A stretch of DNA of 12,023 nt from an uncultured delta proteobacterium (lineage in GTDB: Bacteria; Myxococcota_A; Polyangia; Polyangiales; Polyangiaceae). Shown here in pieces: positions 1 to 6,258 of the stretch; position 1 is the first letter of the stretch; each line of letters opens with the position of its first letter. The position numbers and the translations under genes are program-made. The notes beneath the pieces are model-generated. The model was not told where the DNA came from and made no database searches. It worked only from the letters and a program-made list of their open reading frames with translations. The DNA lies in NCBI GenBank assembly GCA_903893335.1, contig CAITLX010000424.1, positions 1 to 12,023 on the forward strand, given 5' to 3'.

Positions 1-347
1 CAGGAGCGGGGCCACGCCGCGGAGGCTACGCCGACCGGGTGCACGCGTGCGGGGAGGCTGCGTGAAGACGCCGCGCAGACTGGTCGCGCAATCGGCGCGA
101 ACGCTCGGACGCGAAGACGTACCGCGCGCCAGAGACTGGCACCCACCGGCAGAACGTGATCGATGTGGCCTCGCATCGCTGGCCGGTTGTCCGTTGCGGG
201 GTCGCCTCCCGACCGCAGCGCGGTCACGCGTGCGCCGAGGGCGCTGTCCCGCAATCCGCCGTCGCCCTGCCAGCCTGACGCCGAGCGACGCCCTTGGTGC
301 GCGTCCCGCGGGACTTGCGCGCCGGATGGACTACGGTCGCCTCCACC
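1..347. other. No supportable gene at the left edge
   Basis: Open frames exist here only because the DNA is very GC-rich and stop codons are rare. Their translations are Arg/Ala/Pro-rich and show no motif. A gene entering from the left on the plus strand could end at the TGA at 63-65 or at 157-159, but the residual peptides are too short to recognise. A minus-strand frame opening at the CAT at 174-176 runs off the left edge and also looks like noise. I see no tRNA-like cloverleaf. The last part presumably carries the promoter of the FMN reductase gene, but no clear -35/-10 pair or Shine-Dalgarno sequence precedes position 348. Confidence 0.5.
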
Positions 348-908
348 ATGAAGCTCCACGTCGTCGTCTGCAGCACCCGCCCCGGCCGCGTCGGCCTCGC
401 CGTCGGCCAATGGTTCGTCGAGCGCGCGCGGGCGCACGCGAGGTTCGACGTCCTGCTCGTCGATCTGAAGGAGCTGGGCCTCCCGCTGTACGACGAGGCG
501 AACCACCCGCGCCTGAAGCGCTACGAGCAGGCGCACACCAAGGCGTGGAGCGCGCTGGTCGGCGCGGGCGACGCGTTCGTCTTCGTCACCCCCGAGTACA
601 ACTACGCGCCGCCCCCCTCGCTGGTGAACGCCATCGACTACCTGTTTCACGAGTGGGGCTACAAGCCGGCCGGCTTCGTCTCCTACGGCGGCGTTTCCGG
701 CGGCACGCGCGCGGTGCAGGTGACCAAGCAGCTGCTGACGACGCTCAAGGTGATGCCCATCCCCGAGGCGGTCACCATCCCCATGGTCGCGCAGCACCTC
801 GACGAGGGCGGCGCCTTCAAGGGTGGCGAGTCGTTCGACAAGGCCTCGGGGGGAATGCTCGACGAGCTCCATCGCTGGGCGTCGGCGCTCGCGCCCTTGC
901 GGGCCTGA
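348..908 (+). CDS. NAD(P)H-dependent FMN reductase family protein
   Basis: This is a 186-residue flavodoxin-fold protein of the NADPH-dependent FMN reductase family. Members reduce FMN, quinones, azo compounds or chromate in the cytoplasm using NAD(P)H; the substrate here cannot be read from sequence. The N-terminal strand leads into the FMN phosphate-binding loop, CSTRPGRVG at residues 8-16. The family motif TPEYNYAPPPSLVNAIDYL follows near residues 82-100, then the flavin-contacting SYGGVSGGTRA near residues 109-119. The length is normal for a single-domain member. The ATG at 348 is chosen because it begins the first beta strand (MKLHVVV); an in-frame GTG at 294 would add 18 residues with no family character. 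No good Shine-Dalgarno precedes 348. The gene stands alone and converges on the H1-like gene. Confidence 0.9.
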   Translation: MKLHVVVCSTRPGRVGLAVGQWFVERARAHARFDVLLVDLKELGLPLYDEANHPRLKRYEQAHTKAWSALVGAGDAFVFVTPEYNYAPPPSLVNAIDYLFHEWGYKPAGFVSYGGVSGGTRAVQVTKQLLTTLKVMPIPEAVTIPMVAQHLDEGGAFKGGESFDKASGGMLDELHRWASALAPLRA

Positions 909-960
909 GGGCCTGAGCCGCCCGCGCGACGCGAGCGGGTTCGTCGGCGCAGCGGTCATC

Positions 961-981
961 GACGCGCGTGTCGCGCGCGTC
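961..981. terminator. GC hairpin next to a G9 run, between convergent genes
   Basis: A perfect 8-bp stem (GACGCGCG at 961-968 with CGCGCGTC at 974-981) encloses a 5-base loop. It is followed directly by nine G residues at 982-990. It lies 52 bases after the FMN reductase stop in a convergent intergenic region, where transcription should end. It lacks the U-tract of a classical intrinsic terminator, so the role is inferred from position and pairing only. Confidence 0.35.
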
Positions 982-1044
982 GGGGGGGGGCATGCCGCCC
1001 ACGCGCAGAGACCGACTGCCCCGCCGGGGTCACCGGCGGAGCGA

Positions 1045-1073
1045 CACGCCGGGCGCGCGTAACGCCCGGCGTG
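1045..1073. terminator. Strong 11-bp hairpin, possible bidirectional terminator
   Basis: A perfect 11-bp GC stem pairs CACGCCGGGCG (1045-1055) with CGCCCGGCGTG (1063-1073) around a 7-base loop. It sits 51 bases beyond the stop of the minus-strand H1-like gene and 136 bases beyond the stop of the plus-strand FMN reductase gene, so it could serve both. Neither side has a U-tract, as is often the case in very GC-rich genomes. Termination is the simplest reading of the position. Confidence 0.5.
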
Positions 1074-1124
1074 CTTCGGATCGAGCGCCTCGGACCTGTT
1101 CGGTCACGCGGCGCTGTTTGCGCT

Positions 1125-1613
1125 TCAGACCGAGTAGGTCGTGCGGCGCTTCTCGCCCTTGCTCTTGATCTTCTTCTCGGCCTTGAGGCGCGTGATGGCG
1201 TCGACGAAGACCGCGCGGTCGAGCTTGAGGCCGGCGCGAAGCTCCTCGGAGCGCTTGTTCGGGTTCTTGGCGACGTACTCGAGGACCGTCTTCTTCGTGG
1301 CCTCGATCTGGGTCTCGTCGCGGCGGACGCGGCCGGCCTTCTTCGCGGCCTTGGCGGGCTTGGCAGCCTTGGCGGGCGCGGCGGCCTTCGCCACGGGGGC
1401 GGCGGCGGCGATCACGGCGGGCTTCTTCGCGGCGGGGGCGGCCTTCTTCGCGGCCGGAGCGGCCTTCTTCTTCGCGGCGGGGGCAGCGGCGGCCGGAGCC
1501 GAGCCACCGAGCGCCTGGGTCACGGACTGAATGGCCGCCTGCTTGACGAGGCGGGCCAGCGTCTCGGTGAACTGATTGATGGTGGAACGAATCTGGTTGT
1601 CGATGTCACTCAT
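1125..1613 (-). CDS. Histone H1-like DNA-binding protein with winged-helix-like C-terminus
   Basis: This is a 162-residue basic protein in three parts. Residues 1-36 (MSDIDNQIRS...) form a predicted amphipathic helix without prolines. Residues 39-93 are an Ala/Lys/Pro linker with three AAPAAKK-type repeats and further PAKAAK units, as in the tails of eukaryotic H1 and of bacterial H1-like proteins. Residues about 98-160 look like a small winged-helix domain: a helix TKKTVLEYVAKNP, a second helix RSEELRAGLKL, a third helix AVFVDAITRLKAEKKI, and a basic wing KGEKRRTTYSV. It probably binds DNA without much sequence preference as a nucleoid protein. The ATG at 1613 is preferred; an upstream in-frame start at 1787 would add 58 residues of low-complexity sequence. 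It stands alone between hairpins and the 3' end of the hut operon. The fold assignment is by eye. Confidence 0.8.
   Translation of the reverse strand: MSDIDNQIRSTINQFTETLARLVKQAAIQSVTQALGGSAPAAAAPAAKKKAAPAAKKAAPAAKKPAVIAAAAPVAKAAAPAKAAKPAKAAKKAGRVRRDETQIEATKKTVLEYVAKNPNKRSEELRAGLKLDRAVFVDAITRLKAEKKIKSKGEKRRTTYSV
1425..1481 (-). repeat. Ala/Pro/Lys heptad-like repeats in the H1-like gene
   Basis: Residues 45-63 of the H1-like protein are three imperfect AAPAAKK units, visible in the DNA as repeated blocks reading GCGGCGGGGGCGGCCTTCTTC-like on the plus strand. Shorter PAKAAK units continue towards position 1335. Such tracts change copy number easily between strains. Confidence 0.75.
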
Positions 1614-1872
1614 GCGCCCCGCAATGACAGACGCATCGCTGCCTGTCAAGCAGCCTTCGACTGGATCTTCGTCGAATCTGGCCGACGGCCCCCTCGCGCT
1701 GCCTCGCGGTTGCGTCGTGGGGCCGCCTGCGGGGGCTGGGGGCGCGGGCACCATTGCACTCGATTTCACGGCCGCGCCGGGCTGCACTGCTCTCCTCGAT
1801 GGCGCCAGAGTTCCTCGCTCGCGGCGACCCTGGCCTTTGTCCGCCGGCCTGCCGAATGGCGGGCTCGTGCCG

Positions 1873-2112
1873 TCAGAGTCGAGCCAGTCGTGCGACGGCC
1901 AGCACGCAGACGACCAGCGCGATCGCCCCGAGCGAGGCCACGGTCGAGGAGCGCGTGCGCCCGTACACCGAGCCTGTCAGCGCGACGACGGCCCCGGACG
2001 CCAGCGCCACGAGCAGCGCGTGCGCGGGGGGAAGCGCGACGAACGACGCCCACACCTCGCGGCAGAAGTCGTCGACTGGGTCGTGGGCGTGGAGCGCGAG
2101 GGCCAGGAGCAC
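1873..2112 (-). CDS. Small putative membrane protein downstream of hutI
   Basis: This is a 79-residue reading frame with a GTG start and two hydrophobic stretches, near residues 34-50 (ALLVALASGAVVALTG) and 61-75 (SLGAIALVVCVLAVA). They are joined by a short basic loop containing YGRTRSS, which suggests a two-helix inner-membrane protein. It begins 27 bases after the hutI stop, in the same frame and direction, so it could be the last gene of the hut operon. No good Shine-Dalgarno is visible and no family is recognised. It may be real because the hydrophobic pattern is coherent, but in such GC-rich DNA a chance frame of this length is possible. Confidence 0.45.
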   Translation of the reverse strand: MLLALALHAHDPVDDFCREVWASFVALPPAHALLVALASGAVVALTGSVYGRTRSSTVASLGAIALVVCVLAVARLARL

Positions 2113-2139
2113 CCGCCGACCATACCCTGCCGCACCCGC

Positions 2140-3348
2140 TCAGGGCACCAGGCGACGCCCGCCACACACCACGACCTCGACCGGATTGCCCCCCACCTCG
2201 AACGCGAGGGCGCGCGGGTCGGTGTGGCAGAGCAGCGCGAGATCGGCGCGCAGCCCAGGCTCGATGCGCCCGCGGTCGGGTAGCCCGAGCACGAGCGCCC
2301 CGTGGTGGGTCGCCGCGACGATGGCCTGCGCAGGGGTCAGCCCGCAGAACCGGACCGCGAGGGCGATCGCGAAGGGCATCGACGAGGTGGGGGACGACCC
2401 CGGATTGCAGTTCGTCGCCAGGGCGACCGCTCCCCCCAGGGCCACGAGCGCCCCGGCGCGTGCGTAGCGCCCGTCGCCGTGAAAACCTGTGCCGGGCAGC
2501 ACGACGCCGAACGTGGGCGACGCCGCGAGCGCGCCGAGATCGGCGTCGGTCGAGGCCTCGAGGTGGTCCACGCTGCGCGCCCCGAGGCGCACGGCCTCGG
2601 CCACCATTCCGAGCGCGTGGAACTGGTCGGCGTGCACGCGCAGCGGGTGGCGCCCGCGCGCGCGCTCGAAGAGCGAGACGCAGGCCTCGCGCGACCACGC
2701 CCCCTGCTCGCAGAATGCATCGACGGCCAACCCCGGCCATTCGGCCGAGACGCGCGGCAAGGCCTCGTCCACGACGCCGCGCACCCAGGCGTCGTGGTCC
2801 CCCTCGAACGCGTGCCCGAGCAGCGCGGTCGGCACGACCGTCCCCGGCCCCTCCTTCGCCACCCGAGCAATGGCCCGCAGCATCTTCAGCTCGCTGTCGG
2901 CGTCGAGGCCATAGCCCGACTTCACCTCGACCGTCGTCGTGCCCTCGCGCAACATTCGCGCGACCCGCGCGGAGAGCGCGCTGGCGAGCCCCTCCTCGCT
3001 CGCGGCGCGCACGGCGCGGACCGTCGCGTGGATGCCCCCCCCGGCGCGCAGCAGGTCGAGGTAGGGCACGCCGCGCAGCTTCGCGTCCCACTCGTCGAGG
3101 CGGTCGCCGGCCCAGCAGGCATGCGTATGGCAATCGACGAAGCCGGGCAAGAGCACCCTGCCGCGAGCGTCGATCTCCTCGGCGCCGCGGGGCGCGACCA
3201 GCCCAGGGCCGACCGCCGCGATGCATTGCCCCTCGACGAGGACGTCGGCGTGCGGCTCGACGTGCAAGGCCCCGTGCGCCTCGCCGCGTCGCGCGACGGC
3301 GCCGCCCCGCACCGTGACCACGCACGCGTCGCGTACGACGAGGCTCAC
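2140..3348 (-). CDS. hutI: Imidazolonepropionase
   Basis: HutI hydrolyses 4-imidazolone-5-propanoate to N-formimino-L-glutamate, the third step of histidine degradation, in the cytoplasm. The 402-residue length matches the family. It is an amidohydrolase: the metal-binding HxH lies in GFVDCHTHACWAGDR (H74 and H76). Further conserved blocks follow in order: VKSGYGLD, ALLGHAFEGDHDAW, HADQFHALG, DHLEAS, and TNCNPGSSPTSSMP, which carries the metal-binding Asn-Cys-Asn-Pro region. A C-terminal RADLALLCHTDPRALAF segment completes the outer beta-sandwich. The GTG start at 3348 follows GAGGGG at a suitable distance and overlaps the hutG stop as GTGA, which implies translational coupling. A run of eight G in the coding strand (plus-strand C at 3035-3042) encodes part of the GGGIHAT motif. 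Confidence 0.96.
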   Translation of the reverse strand: MSLVVRDACVVTVRGGAVARRGEAHGALHVEPHADVLVEGQCIAAVGPGLVAPRGAEEIDARGRVLLPGFVDCHTHACWAGDRLDEWDAKLRGVPYLDLLRAGGGIHATVRAVRAASEEGLASALSARVARMLREGTTTVEVKSGYGLDADSELKMLRAIARVAKEGPGTVVPTALLGHAFEGDHDAWVRGVVDEALPRVSAEWPGLAVDAFCEQGAWSREACVSLFERARGRHPLRVHADQFHALGMVAEAVRLGARSVDHLEASTDADLGALAASPTFGVVLPGTGFHGDGRYARAGALVALGGAVALATNCNPGSSPTSSMPFAIALAVRFCGLTPAQAIVAATHHGALVLGLPDRGRIEPGLRADLALLCHTDPRALAFEVGGNPVEVVVCGGRRLVP

Positions 3349-4238
3349 GGCGCCCCTCGACGCGCGTAGCCCGCGAGGAACGCGAGCACGAGGTGCGCGG
3401 CGACCCGCGCGGTGCGCCCCCCCTCGTCGTGTGGGGGGCAGAGCTCCATCACGTCGAAGCAGCGGACGCGCGCGTCCTCGCCGCACCGGCGCACCCAGGG
3501 CTCGAGCGCACGCACCGTGAGCCCCGCCGGGTTGGGGGCGCTCACCCCCGGGGCGTGCGCGGCGTCGAGCACGTCGAGGTCCACGCTCGCGAAGAGCGCC
3601 GGCCCCTCGGGGAGGCGCACCGCCTCGTCGTCCCCGCGCAGCGTCCCGCCGTGCTCGGCGAACCACGCGAGGTGCGCCGCCGTGTTCACCAGCGGCCGGA
3701 AGCCGAGCAGATCGAGCGAGCGTACCCCGCAATCGTCGATCAACCGGCGAAACGGCATCCCCGAGCCGGGCGCGTCGCGCACGTCGAGGTGCGCGTCGAA
3801 ATAGAGGCCCGCGATACCGGGCCACCGCGCGGCGACCGCTCGCACGAACGGGAACGTGAGATCGTGCCCCCCCCCCACCGCCACCGGCAGCAGGCCACGG
3901 TCGAGCAGCGCCCGGGTCGCCTCGGTGACGCGCGCGTGCGTCTCGTCGAGCGAACCCGCGGCCACCACGTCCCCCGCGTCGAACACGCACGGCAAGGGCC
4001 CGCTCGCGGGGTCGGCCGCGCCGTAGCGCGCGAGCGCCGCGCGGAGCGCCGTGGGGCCGTGCGCCGCCCCGGGGCGCCCACCATTGAGGCGCACGCCCGC
4101 GTCGTCGGCGAGGCCGAGGAGCGCTACCTGGCATCCGTCGGACGTGTCGCGCCGGATCGCAGCGGCGAACCGGCCTGCGCCGAGCGCCTCGGGCCACGCG
4201 CCGGGGCGGACATGGGGAATGGGTGCGAGGTGCGTCAT
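3345..4238 (-). CDS. hutG: Formimidoylglutamase (arginase/ureohydrolase family)
   Basis: HutG hydrolyses N-formimino-L-glutamate to glutamate and formamide with a binuclear manganese centre. The 297-residue protein has the ureohydrolase ligand motifs: GGGHD at 122-126 (H125), DAHLD at 148-152, and SVDLDVLD at 218-225 (D220, D222). The substrate-side FDVMELCPPHD (E265) is also present. Agmatinase and arginase share these motifs, but the place between hutU and hutI makes formimidoylglutamase the firm choice. The ATG at 4238 overlaps the hutU stop as ATGA. The three glycines of GGGHD, with the last base of the preceding Val codon, form an uninterrupted run of ten G in the coding strand (plus-strand C at 3867-3876), a possible slippage site. 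Confidence 0.94.
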   Translation of the reverse strand: MTHLAPIPHVRPGAWPEALGAGRFAAAIRRDTSDGCQVALLGLADDAGVRLNGGRPGAAHGPTALRAALARYGAADPASGPLPCVFDAGDVVAAGSLDETHARVTEATRALLDRGLLPVAVGGGHDLTFPFVRAVAARWPGIAGLYFDAHLDVRDAPGSGMPFRRLIDDCGVRSLDLLGFRPLVNTAAHLAWFAEHGGTLRGDDEAVRLPEGPALFASVDLDVLDAAHAPGVSAPNPAGLTVRALEPWVRRCGEDARVRCFDVMELCPPHDEGGRTARVAAHLVLAFLAGYARRGAP

Positions 4239-5893
4239 GGCCGCCGCATCGGGAGGGTGACGCCCTTCGCGTCGGCGCAGGCAATGGCGAGCGGGTAGCC
4301 CGCGTCCGCGTGGCGCAGGACGCCCATCATCGGGTCGTTGGTGAGCACGCGCTCGAGGCGCGCGGCGGCCTCGGGGGTCCCGTCGGCGACCACCACCTGC
4401 CCGGCGTGCTGGCTGAAGCCGATGCCGACCCCGCCGCCGTGGTGGAAGCTCACCCACGACGCGCCGCTCGCGACGTTGACCATCGCGTTGAGGATGGCCC
4501 AGTCGCTGATGGCGTCCGAGCCGTCCAGCATGCCCTCGGTCTCTCGATTGGGGCTCGCGACCGAGCCGCAGTCGAGGTGATCGCGGCCGATGACGATGGG
4601 AGCGCGCAGCCGCCCGTCGCGCACCATCTCGTTGAAGAGCAGCCCCGCGAGGTGCCGCTCGCCGAGCCCCAGCCAGCAGATGCGCGCCGGTAGCCCCTGG
4701 AACGCGACGCGCGTGCGCGCCGTCTCGAGCCACTTCGCGAGCGCCGCGTCGTGGGGGAAGAGCGCGACGAGCGCGGCGTCGGTCGCCGCGATGTCCGCCG
4801 GGTCGCCCGAGAGCGCGACCCAGCGGAAGGGGCCGCGGCCGACGCAGAACTGCGGGCGAATGTAGGCCGGAACGAAGCCTGGGATCGTGAAGGCACCCTC
4901 GACCCCCTCGTCCAGCGCGCGCTGGCGCAGGTTGTTGCCGTAGTCGAACGCGCGCGCGCCTCGCTCGACGAGCGCGAGCATCGCGCGCACGTGGCGCGCC
5001 ATCGACGCGCACGCGAGCGCCTGGAGGCGCTCGGGGTCGGTGCGGCGCAGCGCCGCGGCCTGCTCGAGCGAATGACCGACGGGCACGTAGCCGTCGCGCG
5101 GGTCGTGCGCGCTCGTCTGGTCGGTGAGCACGTCGACCCGGACGCCGCGCTCGAGCAACCGCTCGAGCAGATCGACCGCGTTGGCCACGACGCCGACGCT
5201 GGTCGCCTCGCGCCGCTCGGCCGCGGCCACCGCGCGGTCGATCGCCCGGTCGAGGTCGCTCTCGACCGCGTCGAGGTAGCGGTCGCGCACGCGCTTGTCG
5301 AGCCGCGCGCGATCGACGTCGGCGATGAGGCAGGTGCCCTCGGCGACGGTCACGGCGAGCGGCTGCGCGCCCCCCATTCCGCCGCAGCCTGCCGTCACGC
5401 AGAGCCTGCCGGCGAGCGTGCCGCCGAAGTGCTGGCGCCCGGCCTCGGCGAACGTCTCGTACGTCCCCTGCAAGATGCCCTGCGTGCCGATGTAGATCCA
5501 CGAGCCAGCCGTCATCTGGCCGAACATGATGAGGCCGCGGCGCTCGAGGTCGTCGAAGCACGCCTGCGTGGCCCAGTGGGGCACGAGGTTGCTGTTGGCG
5601 ATGAGCACGCGCGGCGCGTCGGGGTGCGTGCGCACGACGCCGACGGGCTTGCCCGACTGCACGAGCAGCGTCTCGTCGGGCGCGAGCGCCCGCAGGCACG
5701 CGACGATGGCGTCGAACGACGGCCAGTCGCGCGCGGCCTTGCCCCTGCCGCCGTACACGACCAGATCGTCGGGGCGCTCCGCCACCTCGGGGTCGAGGTT
5801 GTTCATGAGCATGCGCATGGCCGCCTCGGCGGCCCACGTCGAGCACGTGCGCACGGCGCCGCGCGGAGCGCGAATCACCCGAGGACCCGGCAT
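4235..5893 (-). CDS. hutU: Urocanate hydratase (urocanase)
   Basis: HutU hydrates urocanate to 4-imidazolone-5-propanoate using tightly bound NAD+ as an electrophile. The 552-residue protein is full length for the family. The N-terminus RVIRAPRGAVRTCSTWAAEA and RMLMNNLDPEVAERPDDLVVYGG (residues about 27-49) are typical. The NAD-binding glycine-rich loop is TAGCGGMGGAQPLA. The urocanase signature FQGLPARICWLG carries the catalytic-region cysteine at residue 406, equivalent to Cys410 of Pseudomonas urocanase. The later blocks DCGSVASPNRETEG and SFHHGGGVGIGFSQHAGQV are intact. The ATG at 5893 fits the family's N-terminus although no Shine-Dalgarno is evident. It is the first gene of the operon and is divergent from the small Cys/His gene. 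No hutH (histidine ammonia-lyase) lies within the window. Confidence 0.97.
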   Translation of the reverse strand: MPGPRVIRAPRGAVRTCSTWAAEAAMRMLMNNLDPEVAERPDDLVVYGGRGKAARDWPSFDAIVACLRALAPDETLLVQSGKPVGVVRTHPDAPRVLIANSNLVPHWATQACFDDLERRGLIMFGQMTAGSWIYIGTQGILQGTYETFAEAGRQHFGGTLAGRLCVTAGCGGMGGAQPLAVTVAEGTCLIADVDRARLDKRVRDRYLDAVESDLDRAIDRAVAAAERREATSVGVVANAVDLLERLLERGVRVDVLTDQTSAHDPRDGYVPVGHSLEQAAALRRTDPERLQALACASMARHVRAMLALVERGARAFDYGNNLRQRALDEGVEGAFTIPGFVPAYIRPQFCVGRGPFRWVALSGDPADIAATDAALVALFPHDAALAKWLETARTRVAFQGLPARICWLGLGERHLAGLLFNEMVRDGRLRAPIVIGRDHLDCGSVASPNRETEGMLDGSDAISDWAILNAMVNVASGASWVSFHHGGGVGIGFSQHAGQVVVADGTPEAAARLERVLTNDPMMGVLRHADAGYPLAIACADAKGVTLPMRRP

Positions 5894-5923
5894 GCGGCGG
5901 GAGCGTACACCCGGCGCGCCGCG

Positions 5924-5945
5924 CGCGCGCCGCCGTCGGCGCGCG
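5924..5945. other. Inverted repeat in the hutU divergent promoter region
   Basis: A perfect 9-bp inverted repeat (CGCGCGCCG at 5924-5932 with CGGCGCGCG at 5937-5945, 4-base spacer) lies in the 85-base region between hutU and the small Cys/His gene. It could be an operator shared by the two promoters. It consists only of C and G apart from one T in the spacer, so chance pairing in this composition is also likely. Confidence 0.3.
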
Positions 5946-5978
5946 AACCGTTCTCGCGCCCACGCGGCTCAGAGGGGT

Positions 5979-6191
5979 ATGTGCCGACGCGTCAACTGCT
6001 CCTCCTGCGGGAAACCCACCTTCGCCGGCTGCGGCGCCCACATCGAACAGGTCCTCGGCGACGTGCGCCCCGAGGACCGCTGCCACTGCCGCGAGAAGGC
6101 CTCCGCGCCGTCGGGCGCGGGCTCCTCGTCCGCGACGCCCGCGACGGGCGGCGTCGGCGGGTGGCTGCGCGGAGTGCTCGGCGGGAAATGA
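5979..6191 (+). CDS. Small Cys/His-rich conserved hypothetical protein (zinc-ribbon-like)
   Basis: This is a 70-residue protein. Its first 40 residues are dense in potential metal ligands: C2, C7-x2-C10, C18-x2-H21, and C35-H36-C37. The arrangement MCRRVNCSSCGK...GCGAHIEQV...RCHC matches a small, widely distributed protein family that I recognise from many bacteria and some fungi and that has no established function; zinc binding is the natural guess. The remaining residues, 41-70, are a Ser/Ala/Gly linker ending in a short hydrophobic/basic tail GGWLRGVLGGK, which might touch a membrane or partner. The ATG at 5979 follows AGAGGGGT with short spacing. It is divergent from hutU and 67 bases upstream of the CoA-disulfide reductase gene, with a hairpin between. 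Confidence 0.8.
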   Translation: MCRRVNCSSCGKPTFAGCGAHIEQVLGDVRPEDRCHCREKASAPSGAGSSSATPATGGVGGWLRGVLGGK

Positions 6192-6209
6192 CCACGCGCC
6201 GCCCCGGCG

Positions 6210-6229
6210 GGCCCACCACGCGGTGGGCC
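6210..6229 (+). terminator. Hairpin between the Cys/His gene and the reductase gene
   Basis: A perfect 8-bp stem, GGCCCACC (6210-6217) with GGTGGGCC (6222-6229), encloses the 4-base loop ACGC. It lies 18 bases after the stop at 6191 and 17 bases before the next ribosome binding site. No U-tract follows. It may terminate or attenuate transcription between the two genes, or stabilise the 5' end of the reductase message. Confidence 0.35.
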
Positions 6230-6246
6230 GTGTCGTCGCGCGCCCC

Positions 6247-6251
6247 AGGAG
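6247..6251 (+). promoter_or_regulatory. Ribosome binding site of the CoA-disulfide reductase gene
   Basis: AGGAG is followed by a 7-base spacer and the ATG at 6259. This near-ideal Shine-Dalgarno decides the start against the in-frame upstream candidate at 6223. Confidence 0.8.
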
Positions 6252-6258
6252 ATCGACG

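Noticed and set aside
47..916. A 289-codon plus-strand frame at the left end
   Set aside because: It overlaps the FMN reductase gene in another frame and is Arg-rich without any motif.
1614..1787. 58-residue N-terminal extension of the H1-like protein
   Set aside because: The added sequence is Pro/Ala/Gly-rich with no helix or signal, and the MSDID start gives the expected N-terminal helix.
1071..3317. A 748-codon plus-strand open frame
   Set aside because: It is antisense to the H1-like and hutI genes, is extremely Arg/Ala/Pro-rich and shows no motif. It is open only because stop codons are rare in GC-rich DNA.
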